From Hydractinia symbiolongicarpus (lineage: Eukaryota > Cnidaria > Hydrozoa > Anthoathecata > Hydractiniidae), in the NCBI RefSeq assembly GCF_029227915.1, contig NC_079880.1, forward strand, positions 29,445,501-29,509,500: a stretch of 64,000 nt of DNA, written 5' to 3'. Within the stretch, counting starts at the first letter, position 1; every line of letters starts with the position of its first letter. Both the position numbers and the translations under genes were made by a program. Below the pieces are notes generated by a model, which had not been told where the DNA came from, searched no databases, and was given only the letters and a program-made list of their open reading frames with translations. This document shows positions 48,738 to 60,540 of this stretch, piece after piece.

Positions 48738-51700
48738 AAGTTTGAAGACTACAAATCTCATGCGTTTTAGTGGTGAAAAAATAATTTAAAAAATCGTTCG
48801 GGAAATGAGTTTACTCCCTGGGTACTTTCTTTGTATACTTTTGACTTTACAGGTCCAGTCCGGGATTTACGGGAAATCGCAGGTTTTCGTTTGCCGGCGT
48901 TTAAACTTCTTTTATTCAGCGTCTCATCAAAAATGAAAACAAGTTTGAAGACTACAAATCTCATGCGTTTTAGTGGTGAAAAAATAATTTAAAAAATCGT
49001 TCGGGAAATGAGTTTACTCCCTGGGTACTTTCTTAGTATACTTTTCACTATACGGGCCAAGCCTGGGATTTACGGGAAATCGCGGGTTTTCGTTTGCCGG
49101 CGATTAAACTTTTTTTATTCAGCGTCTCATCAAAAATGAAAACATTTTTGAAAACTACAAGTCTTATGCGTTTTAGTGGTGAAAAAATAATTTAAAAAAT
49201 CGTTCTGGAAATGAGTTTACTCACAGGGTACTTTCTTTATATACATTCGACTATACGGTCCAAGCCCGGGATTTACGGGAAATCGCTGGTTTTCGTTTGC
49301 CGGCGATTAAACCTCTTTCATTAAGCGTCTCATCAAAAATGAAAACATTTTTGAAAACTACAAGTCTCATGCGTTTTAGTGGTGAAAAAATAATTTAAAA
49401 AATCGTTCGGAAAATGAGTTTACTTCCTGGGTACTTTCTTTGTATACTTTTGACTATACGGGCCGAGTCCGGGATTTACGGGAAGTTGCGGTTTTCGTTT
49501 GCCGGCGATTAAACTTCTTTGATTCAGCGTCTCATCAAAAATGAAAACATTTTTAAAAACTACAAGTCTCATGGGCTTTAGTGGTGAAATAATAATTTAA
49601 AAAATCGTTTGGGAAATGAGTTTACTCCCTGGGTACTTTCTTTGTATACTTTTGACTATACGGGCCGAGTCCGGGATTTACGGAAAGTCGCGGGTTTTAG
49701 TTTGCCGGCGATTAAACTTCTTTTATTCAGCGTCTCATCAAAAATAAAACATTTTTGAAAACTACAAGTCTCATGCGTTTTAGTGGTGAAAAGATAATTT
49801 AAAAAATCGTTCGGGAAATGAGTATACTCCCTGGGTACTTTCTTTGTATACTTTTGACTATACGGGTTGAGTCCGGGATTTACGGAAAGTCGCGGGTTTT
49901 AGTTTGCCGGCGATTAAACTTCTTTTATTCAGTGTCCCATCAAAAATGAAAACAAGTTTGAAGACTACAAATCTCATGCGTTTTAGTGGTGAAAAAATAA
50001 TTTAAAAAATCGTTCGGGAAATGAGTTTACTCCCTGGGTACTTTCTTTGTATACTTTTGACTTTACAGGTCCAGTCCGGGATTTACGGGAAATCGCAGGT
50101 TTTCGTTTGCCGGCGTTTAAACTTCTTTTATTCAGCGTCTCATCAAAAATGAAAACAAGTTTGAAGACTACAAATCTCATGCGTTTTAGTGGTGAAAAAA
50201 TAATTTAAAAAATCGTTCGGGAAATGAGTTTACTCCCTGGGTACTTTCTTAGTATACTTTTCACTATACGGGCCAAGCCTGGGATTTACGGGAAATCGCG
50301 GGTTTTCGTTTGCCGGCGATTAAACTTTTTTTATTCAGCGTCTCATCAAAAATGAAAACATTTTTGAAAACTACAAGTCTTATGCGTTTTAGTGGTGAAA
50401 AAATAATTTAAAAAATCGTTCTGGAAATGAGTTTACTCACAGGGTACTTTCTTTATATACATTCGACTATACGGTCCAAGCCCGGGATTTACGGGAAATC
50501 GCTGGTTTTCGTTTGCCGGCGATTAAACCTCTTTCATTAAGCGTCTCATCAAAAATGAAAACATTTTTGAAAACTACAAGTCTCATGCGTTTTAGTGGTG
50601 AAAAAATAATTTAAAAAATCGTTCGGAAAATGAGTTTACTTCCTGGGTACTTTCTTTGTATACTTTTGACTATACGGGCCGAGTCCGGGATTTACGGGAA
50701 GTTGCGGTTTTCGTTTGCCGGCGATTAAACTTCTTTGATTCAGCGTCTCATCAAAAATGAAAACATTTTTAAAAACTACAAGTCTCATGGGCTTTAGTGG
50801 TGAAATAATAATTTAAAAAATCGTTTGGGAAATGAGTTTACTCCCTGGGTACTTTCTTTGTATACTTTTGACTATACGGGCCGAGTCCGGGATTTACGGA
50901 AAGTCGCGGGTTTTAGTTTGCCGGCGATTAAACTTCTTTTATTCAGCGTCTCATCAAAAATAAAACATTTTTGAAAACTACAAGTCTCATGCGTTTTAGT
51001 GGTGAAAAGATAATTTAAAAAATCGTTCGGGAAATGAGTTTACACCCTGGGTACTTTCTTTGTATACTTTTGACTTTACAGGTCCTGTCCGGGATTTACG
51101 GGAAATCGCAGGTTTTCGTTTGCCGGCGTTTAAACTTCTTTTATTCAGCGTCTCATCAAAAATGAAAACAAGTTTGAAGACTACAAATCTCATGCGTTTT
51201 AGTGGTGAAAAAATAATTTAAAAAATCGTTCGGGAAATGAGTTTACTCCCTGGGTACTTTCTTAGTATACTTTTCACTATACGGGCCAAGCCTGGGATTT
51301 ACGGGAAATCGCGGGTTTTCGTTTGCCGGCGATTAAACTTTTTTTATTCAGCGTCTCATCAAAAATGAAAACATTTTTGAAAACTACAAGTCTTATGCGT
51401 TTTAGTGGTGAAAAAATAATTTAAAAAATCGTTCTGGAAATGAGTTTACTCACAGGGTACTTTCTTTATATACATTCGACTATACGGTCCAAGCCCGGGA
51501 TTTACGGGAAATCGCTGGTTTTCGTTTGCCGGCGATTAAACCTCTTTCATTAAGCGTCTCATCAAAAATGAAAACATTTTTGAAAACTACAAGTCTCATG
51601 CGTTTTAGTGGTGAAAAAATAATTTAAAAAATCGTTCGGAAAATGAGTTTACTTCCTGGGTACTTTCTTTGTATACTTTTGACTATACGGGCCGAGTCCG

Positions 51701-52195
51701 GGATTTACGGGAAGTTGCGGTTTTCGTTTGCCGGCGATTAAACTTCTTTGATTCAGCGTCTCATCAAAAATGAAAACATTTTTAAAAACTACAAGTCTCA
51801 TGGGCTTTAGTGGTGAAATAATAATTTAAAAAATCGTTTGGGAAATGAGTTTACTCCCTGGGTACTTTCTTTGTATACTTTTGACTATACGGGCCGAGTC
51901 CGGGATTTACGGAAAGTCGCGGGTTTTAGTTTGCCGGCGATTAAACTTCTTTTATTCAGCGTCTCATCAAAAATAAAACATTTTTGAAAACTACAAGTCT
52001 CATGCGTTTTAGTGGTGAAAAGATAATTTAAAAAATCGTTCGGGAAATGAGTTTACACCCTGGGTACTTTCTTTGTATACTTTTGACTTTACAGGTCCTG
52101 TCCGGGATTTACGGGAAATCGCAGGTTTTCGTTTGCCGGCGTTTAAACTTCTTTTATTCAGCGTCTCATCAAAAATGAAAACAAGTTTGAAGACT
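48590..52195 (+). repeat. Mixed 6-mer (1,216 bp) and 5-mer (1,013 bp) higher-order repeats
   Basis: TTAGTATACTTTTCACTATAC is centred at 49,035, 50,251 and 51,264, with spacings of 1,216 and 1,013 bp; its relative at 45,991 is 15 monomers before the first. The extra monomer in the longer unit carries GAGTATACTCCCTGG and ACGGGTTGAG (48,606 and 49,822). All units share AAGTTGCGGTTTTCG, GATTAAACTTCTTTGATTC and TATATACATTCGACTATACGG. Confidence 0.8.
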
Positions 52196-54011
52196 ACAAG
52201 TCTCATGGGCCTTAGTAGTGAAATAATAATTTAAAAAATCGTTCGGGAAATGAGTTTACACCCTGGGTACTTTCTTTGTATACTTTTAACTATACGGGCA
52301 AAGCCCGGGATTTACGGGAAATCGCGGGTTTTCCTTTGCCGGCGATTAAACCACTTTCATCAAGCGTCTCATCAAAAATGAAAACATTTCTGAAAACTAC
52401 AAGTCTCATGCGTTTTAGTGGTAAAAAAATAATTTAAAAAATCGTTCGGGGAATGAGTTTACTCCCTGGGTACTTTCTTTGTATACTTTTGAATATACGG
52501 GCCGAGTCCGGGATTTACGGGAAATCGCGGGTTTTCGTTTGCCGGCGATTAAACTTCTTTTATTCAGCGTCTCATCAAAAAGGAAAACATTTTTAAAAAC
52601 TACAAGTCTCATGGGCTTTAGTTGTGAAATAATAATTTAAAAAATCGTTTGTCAAATGAGTTTACTCCCTGAGTACTTTCTTTGTATACTTTTGACTATA
52701 CGGGCCGAGTCCGGGATTCACGGGAAATCGCAGGTTTTCGTTTGCCGGCGATTAAACTTCTTTTATTCAGCGTCTCATCAAAAATGAAAACATTTCTTAA
52801 AAAAAAAAAAGTCTTATGCGTTTTAGTGGTGAAAAAATAATTAAAAAAATCGTTCTGGAAGTGAGTTTACTCACAGGGTACTTTCTTTGTATACATTCGA
52901 CTATACGGGCCAAGCCCGGGATTTAGGGGAAATCGCTGGTTTTCGTTTGCCGGCGATTAAACCTCTTTCATTAAGCGTCTCATCAATAATGAAAACATTT
53001 TTAAAAACTACAAGTGTCATGCGTTATAGTGGTGAAAAAATAATTTAAAAAGTCGTTCGGAAAATGAGTTTACTCCCTGGGTACTTTCTTTGTATAATTT
53101 TGACTATATGGGCCGAGTCCGGGATTTACGGGAAATCGCGGGTTTTCGTTTGCCGGCGATTAAACTTCTTTTATTCAGCGTCTCATCAAAAATGAAAACA
53201 TTTTTAAAAACTACAAGTCTCATGGGCTTTAGTGGTGAAATAATAATTTAAAAAATCGTTTGGGAAATGAGTTTACTCCCTGGGTACTTTCTTTGTATAC
53301 TTTTTACTATACGGGCCGAGTCCGGGATTCACGGGAAATCGCAGGTTTTCGTTTGCCGGCGATTAAACTTCTTTTATTCAGCGTCTCATCAAAAATGAAA
53401 ACATTTTTGAAAACTACAAGTCTTATGCGTTTTAGTGGTGAAAAAATAATTAAAAAAATCGTTCTGGAAGTGAGTTTACTCACAGGGTACTTTCTTTGTA
53501 TACATTCGACTATACGGGCCAAGCCCGGGATTTAGAGGAAATCGCTGGTTTTCGTTTGCCGGCGATTAAACCTCTTTCATTAAGCGTCTCATCAAAAATG
53601 AAAACATTTTTGAAAACTACAAGTCTCATGCGTTTTAGTGGTGAAAAAATAATTTAAAAAGTCGTTCGGAAAATGAGTTTACTCCCTGGGTACTTTCTTT
53701 GTATACTTTTGACTATATGGGCCGAGTCCGGGATTTACGGGAAATCGCGGGTTTTCGTTTGCCGGCGATTAAACTTCTGTTATTCAGCGTCCCATCAAAA
53801 ATGAAAACATTTTTGAAAACTACAAGTCTCATGCGTTTAAGTGGTGAAAAAATAATTTAAAAAATCGTTCGGGAAATGAGTATACTCCCTGGGTACTTTC
53901 TTTGTATACTTTTGACTATACGGGTTGAGTCCGGGATTTACGGAAAGTCGCGGGTTTTAGTTTGCCGGCGATTAAACTTCTTTTATTCAGTGTCCCATCA
54001 AAAATGAAAAC
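51233..54011 (+). repeat. Segmental duplication, copy 2 (offset 5,273 bp)
   Basis: This is the second copy of 45,960-48,737, with the same ordered set of variants including the oligo-A tract, here 12 A at 52,799-52,810. Its last 300 bp overlap the first unit of the 13-mer HOR that follows. Confidence 0.8.
52799..52810 (+). repeat. Oligo-A variant, third copy
   Basis: Twelve A residues follow CATTTCTT; the paralogous site at 47,526 has eleven, so the two copies have since changed by one A. Confidence 0.85.
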
Positions 54012-57000
54012 ATTTTTAAAAACTACAAGTCTCATGCGTTTTAGTGGTGAAAAAATAATTTAAAAAATCGTTCGGGAAATGAGTTTACTCCCTGGGTACT
54101 TTCTTTGTATACTTTTGACTATACGGGCCGAGTCCGGGATTTACGGAAAGTCGCGGGTTTTAGTTTGCCGGCGATTAAACTTCTTTTATTCAGCGTCTCA
54201 TCAAAAATAAAACATTTTTGAAAACTACAAGTCTCATGCGTTTTAGTGGTGAAAAGATAATTTAAAAAATCGTTTGGGAAATGAGTTTACACCCTGGGTA
54301 CTTTCTTTGTATACTTTTGACTTTACAGGTCCTGTCCGGGATTTACGGGAAATCGCAGGTTTTCGTTTGCCGGCGTTTAAACTTCTTTTATTCAACGTCT
54401 CATCAAAAATGAAAACAAGTTTGAAGACTACAAGTCTCATGGGCCTTAGTGGTGAAATAATAATTTAAAAAATCGTTCGGGAAATGAGTTTACACCCTGG
54501 GTACTTTCTTTGTATACTTTTAACTATACGGGCCAAGCCCGGGATTTACGGGAAATCGCGGGTTTTCCTTTGCCGGCAATTAAACCACTTTCATCAAGCG
54601 TCTCATCAAAAATGAAAACATTTCTGAAAACTACAAGTCTCATGCGTTTTAGTGGTGAAAAAATAATTTAAAAAATCGTTCGGGAAATGAGTTTACTCCC
54701 TGGGTACTTTCTTTGTATACTTTTGAATATACGGGCCGAGTCCGGGATTTACGGGAAATCGCGGGTTTTCGTTTGCCGGCGATTAAACCTCTTTCATTAA
54801 GCGTCTCATCAATAATGAAAACATTTTTGAAAACTACAAGTGTCATGCGTTATAGTGGTGAAAAAATAATTTAAAAAGTCGTTCGGAAAATGAGTTTACT
54901 CCCTGGGTACTTTCTTTGTATAATTTTGACTATATGGGCCGAGTCCGGGATTTACGGGAAATCGCGGGTTTTCGTTTGCCGGCGATTAAACTTCTTTTAT
55001 TCAGCGTCTCATCAAAAATGAAAACATTTTTAAAAACTACAAGTCTCATGGGCTTTAGTGGTGAAATAATAATTTAAAAAATCGTTTGGGAAATGAGTTT
55101 ACTCCCTGGGTACTTTCTTTGTATACTTTTGACTATACGGGCCGAGTCCGGGATTCACGGGAAATCGCAGGTTTTCGTTTGCCGGCGATTAAACTTCTTT
55201 TATTCAGCGTCTCATCAAAAATGAAAACATTTTTGAAAACTACAAGTCTTATGCGTTTTAGTGGTGAAAAAATAATTAAAAAAATCGTTCTGGAAGTGAG
55301 TTTACTCACAGGGTACTTTCTTTGTATACATTCGACTATACGGGCCAAGCCCGGGATTTAGGGGAAATCGCTGGTTTTCGTTTGCCGGCGATTAAACCTC
55401 TTTCATTAAGCGTCTCATCAAAAATGAAAACATTTTTGAAAACTACAAGTCTCATGCGTTTTAGTGGTGAAAAAATAATTTAAAAAGTCGTTCGGAAAAT
55501 GAGTTTACTCCCTGGGTACTTTCTTTGTATACTTTTGACTATATGGGCCGAGTCCGGGATTTACGGGAAATCGCGGGTTTTCGTTTGCCGGCGATTAAAC
55601 TTCTGTTATTCAGCGTCCCATCAAAAATGAAAACATTTTTGAAAACTACAAGTCTCATGCGTTTTAGTGGTGTAAAAATTATATAAAAAATCGTTCGGGA
55701 AATGAGTTTACTCCCGGGGTACTTTCTTTGTATACATTTGACTATACGGGCCAAGCCCGGGATTTACGGGAAATGGCGGGTTTTCGTTTGCCGGCAATTA
55801 AACTTCTGTTATTCAGTGTCTCATCAAAAAAGAAAACATTTTTGAAAACTCCAAGTCTCATGCGTTTTAGTGGTGAAAAGATAAGTTAAAAAATCGTTTT
55901 GGAAATGAGTTTACTCACAGGGTACTTTCTTTGTATACATTCGACTGTACGGGCCAAGCCCGGGATTTACGGCAAATCGCGGGTTTTCGTTTGCCGGCGA
56001 TTAAACCACTTTCATTAGGCGTCTCATCAAAAATGAAAACATTTCTAAAAACTACAAGTCTCATGCGTTTTATTGGTGAAAAAATAATTTAAAAAATTGT
56101 TCGGGAAATGAGTTTACTCCCTGGTTACTTTCTTTGTATACTTTTGACTATACGGGCCGAGTCCGGGATTTACGGGAAGTCGCGGGTTTTCGTTTGCCGG
56201 CGATTAAACTTCTTTTATTCAGCGTCTCCTCAAAAATGAAAACATTTTTAAAAACTACAAGTCTCATGGGTTTTAGTGGTGAAATAATAATTTAAAAAAC
56301 CGTTCGGAAAATGAGTTTACACCCTGGGTACTTTCTTTGTATACTTTTGACTATATGGGCCGAGTCCGGGATTTACGGGAAATCGCGGGTTTTCGTTTGC
56401 CGGCGATTAAACTTCTGTTATTCAGCGTCCCATCAAAAATGAAAACATTTTTGAAAACTACAAGTCTCATGCGTTTAAGTGGTGAAAAAATAATTTAAAA
56501 AATCGTTCGGGAAATGAGTATACTCCCTGGGTACTTTCTTTGTATACTTTTGACTATACGGGTTGAGTCCGGGATTTACGGAAAGTCGCGGGTTTTAGTT
56601 TGCCGGCGATTAAACTTCTTTTATTCAGTGTCCCATCAAAAATGAAAACATTTTTAAAAACTACAAGTCTCATGCGTTTTAGTGGTGAAAAAATAATTTA
56701 AAAAATCGTTCGGGAAATGAGTTTACTCCCTGGGTACTTTCTTTGTATACTTTTGACTATACGGGCCGAGTCCGGGATTTACGGAAAGTCGCGGGTTTTA
56801 GTTTGCCGGCGATTAAACTTCTTTTATTCAGTGTCTCATCAAAAATAAAACATTTTTGAAAACTACAAGTCTCATGCGTTTTAGTGGTGAAAAGATAATT
56901 TAAAAAATCGTTTGGGAAATGAGTTTACACCCTGGGTACTTTCTTTGTATACTTTTGACTTTACAGGTCCTGTCCGGGATTTACGGAAAATCGCAGGTTT

Positions 57001-58984
57001 TCGTTTGCCGGCGTTTAAACTTCTTTTATTCAACGTCTCATCAAAAATGAAAACAAGTTTGAAGACTACAAGTCTCATGGGCCTTAGTGGTGAAATAATA
57101 ATTTAAAAAATCGTTCGGGAAATGAGTTTACACCCTGGGTACTTTCTTTGTATACTTTTAACTATACGGGCCAAGCCCGGGATTTACGGGAAATCGCGGG
57201 TTTTCCTTTGCCGGCAATTAAACCACTTTCATCAAGCGTCTCATCAAAAATGAAAACATTTCTGAAAACTACAAGTCTCATGCGTTTTAGTGGTGAAAAA
57301 ATAATTTAAAAAATCGTTCGGGAAATGAGTTTACTCCCTGGGTACTTTCTTTGTATACTTTTGAATATACGGGCCGAGTCCGGGATTTACGGGAAATCGC
57401 GGGTTTTCGTTTGCCGGCGATTAAACCTCTTTCATTAAGCGTCTCATCAATAATGAAAACATTTTTGAAAACTACAAGTGTCATGCGTTATAGTGGTGAA
57501 AAAATAATTTAAAAAGTCGTTCGGAAAATGAGTTTACTCCCTGGGTACTTTCTTTGTATAATTTTGACTATATGGGCCGAGTCCGGGATTTACGGGAAAT
57601 CGCGGGTTTTCGTTTGCCGGCGATTAAACTTCTTTTATTCAGCGTCTCATCAAAAATGAAAACATTTTTAAAAACTACAAGTCTCATGGGCTTTAGTGGT
57701 GAAATAATAATTTAAAAAATCGTTTGGGAAATGAGTTTACTCCCTGGGTACTTTCTTTGTATACTTTTGACTATACGGGCCGAGTCCGGGATTCACGGGA
57801 AATCGCAGGTTTTCGTTTGCCGGCGATTAAACTTCTTTTGTTCAGCGTCTCATCAAAAATGAAAACATTTTTGAAAACTACAAGTCTTATGCGTTTTAGT
57901 GGTGAAAAAATAATTAAAAAAATCGTTCTGGAAGTGAGTTTACTCACAGGGTACTTTCTTTGTATACATTCGACTATACGGGCCAAGCCCGGGATTTAGG
58001 GGAAATCGCTGGTTTTCGTTTGCCGGCGATTAAACCTCTTTCATTAAGCGTCTCATCAAAAATGAAAACATTTTTGAAAACTACAAGTCTCATGCGTTTT
58101 AGTGGTGAAAAAATAATTTAAAAAGTCGTTCGGAAAATGAGTTTACTCCCTGGGTACTTTCTTTGTATACTTTTGACTATATGGGCCGAGTCCGGGATTT
58201 ACGGGAAATCGCGGGTTTTCGTTTGCCGGCGATTAAACTTCTGTTATTCAGCGTCCCATCAAAAATGAAAACATTTTTGAAAACTACAAGTCTCATGCGT
58301 TTTAGTGGTGTAAAAATTATATAAAAAATCGTTCGGGAAATGAGTTTACTCCCGGGGTACTTTCTTTGTATACATTTGACTATACGGGCCAAGCCCGGGA
58401 TTTACGGGAAATGGCGGGTTTTCGTTTGCCGGCAATTAAACTTCTGTTATTCAGTGTCTCATCAAAAAAGAAAACATTTTTGAAAACTCCAAGTCTCATG
58501 CGTTTTAGTGGTGAAAAGATAAGTTAAAAAATCGTTTTGGAAATGAGTTTACTCACAGGGTACTTTCTTTGTATACATTCGACTATACGGGCCAAGCCCG
58601 GGATTTACGGCAAATCGCGGGTTTTCGTTTGCCGGCGATTAAACCACTTTCATTAGGCGTCTCATCAAAAATGAAAACATTTCTAAAAACTACAAGTCTC
58701 ATGCGTTTTATTGGTGAAAAAATAATTTAAAAAATTGTTCGGGAAATGAGTTTACTCCCTGGTTACTTTCTTTGTATACTTTTGACTATACGGGCCGAGT
58801 CCGGGATTTACGGGAAGTCGCGGGTTTTCGTTTGCCGGCGATTAAACTTCTTTTATTCAGCGTCTCCTCAAAAATGAAAACATTTTTAAAAACTACAAGT
58901 CTCATGGGTTTTAGTGGTGAAATAATAATTTAAAAAACCGTTCGGAAAATGAGTTTACACCCTGGGTACTTTCTTTGTATACTT
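53713..58984 (+). repeat. 13-mer higher-order repeat (2,638 bp), two copies
   Basis: Unit 1 is about 53,713-56,350 and unit 2 about 56,351-58,984. CTATATGGGCCGAG opens both at exactly 2,638 bp. Shared rarities are GAGTATACTCCC, ACGGGTTGAG, CATCAATAATGAAAAC with AAGTGTCATGCGTTATAG, GGTGTAAAAATTATATAAAA, CATCAAAAAAGAAAAC, CATTAGGCGTC and AAAAAACCGTTCGG. Few differences were seen (TTTTGTTCAGCG at 57,837 against TTTTATTCAGCG; ACTGTACGGG at 55,945 against ACTATACGGG). This is the longest adjacent tandem unit I could define. Confidence 0.85.
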
Positions 58985-60540
58985 TTGACTATACAGGCCG
59001 AGTCCGGGATTTACGGGAAATCGCAGGTTTTTGTTTGCCGGCGATTAAACGTCTTTTATTCAGCGTCTCATCAAAAATGAAAACATTTTTGAAAACTACA
59101 TGTCTCATGCGTTTTAGTGGTGAAATAATAATTTAAAAAATCTTTCGGGAAATGAGTTTACTCCCTGGATACTTTCTTTGTATACTTTTGATTATACGGG
59201 CCGAGTCCAGGGTTTACGAGAAATGGCGGGCTTTCGTTTGCCGGCAATTAAACTTCTTTTATTCAGCGTCTCATCAAAAATGAAAACATTTTTGAAAACT
59301 ACAAGTTTCATGCGTTTTAGTGGTGAAAAAATAATTTAAAAAGTCGTTCGGAAAATGAGTTTACTCCCTGGGTACTTTCTTTGTATACTTTTGACTATAT
59401 GGGCCGAGTCCGGGATTTACGGGAAATCGCGGGTTTTCGTTTGCCGGCGATTAAACTTCTGTTATTCAGCGTCCCATCAAAAATGAAAACATTTTTGAAA
59501 ACTACAAGTCTCATGCGTTTTAGTGGTGTAAAAATTATATAAAAAATCGTTCGGGAAATGAGTTTACTCCCGGGGTTCTTTCTTTGTATACATTTGACTA
59601 TACGGGCCAAGCCCGGGATTTACGGGAAATGGCGGGTTTTCGTTTGCCGGAAATTAAACTTCTGTTATTCAGTGTCTCATCAAAAAAGAAAACATTTTTG
59701 AAAACTCCAAGTCTCATGCGTTTTAGTGGTGAAAAGATAAGTTAAAAAATCGTTTTGGAAATGAGTTTACTCACAGGGTACTTTCTTTGTATACATTCGA
59801 CTATACGGGCCAAGCCCGGGATTTACGGCAAATCGCGGGTTTTCGTTTGCCGGCGATTAAACCACTTTCATTAAGCGTCTCATCAAAAATGAAAACATTT
59901 CTAAAAACTACAAGTCTCATGCGTTTTATTGGTGAAAAAATAATTTAAAAAATTGTTCGGGAATTGAGTTTACTCCCTGGTTACTTTCTTTGTATACTTT
60001 TGACTATACGGGCCGAGTCCGGGATTTACGGGAAGTCGCGGGTTTTCGTTTGCCGGCGATTAAACTTCTTTTATTCAGCGTCTCCTCAAAAATGAAAACA
60101 TTTTTAAAAACTACAAGTCTCATGGGTTTTAGTGGTGAAATAATAATTTAAAAAACCATTCGGAAAATGAGTTTACACCCTGGGTACTTTCTTTGTATAC
60201 TTTTGACTATACAGGCCGAGTCCGGGATTTACGGGAAATCGCAGGTTTTTGTTTGCCGGCGATTAAACGTCTTTTATTCAGCGTCTCATCAAAAATGAAA
60301 ACATTTTTGAAAACTACATGTCTCATGCGTTTTAGTGGTGAAATAATAATTTAAAAAATCGTTCGGGAAATGAGTTTACTCCCTGGATACTTTCTTTGTA
60401 TACTTTTGATTATACGGGCCGAGTCCAGGGTTTACGAGAAATGGCGGGCTTTCGTTTGCCGGCAATTAAACTTCTTTTATTCAGCGTCTCATCAAAAATG
60501 AAAACATTTTTGAAAACTACAAGTCTCATGCGTTTTAGTG
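58058..60540 (+). repeat. 6-mer higher-order repeat (1,218 bp), two copies
   Basis: GGTGTAAAAATTATATAAAA, CATCAAAAAAGAAAAC, CCCTGGATACTTTC and GAGTCCAGGGTTTACGAG (the last at about 59,202 and 60,420) recur at 1,218 bp. Its first unit overlaps the end of the 13-mer block, so part of that block was amplified again. CATTAGGCGTC of unit 1 reads CATTAAGCGTC in unit 2. Confidence 0.78.

Noticed and set aside
45960-58984. Large duplications as assembly artefacts
   Set aside because: The copies differ by scattered substitutions and by one A in the oligo-A tract, so they are not simple duplicated contigs. Read depth would still be needed to be certain.
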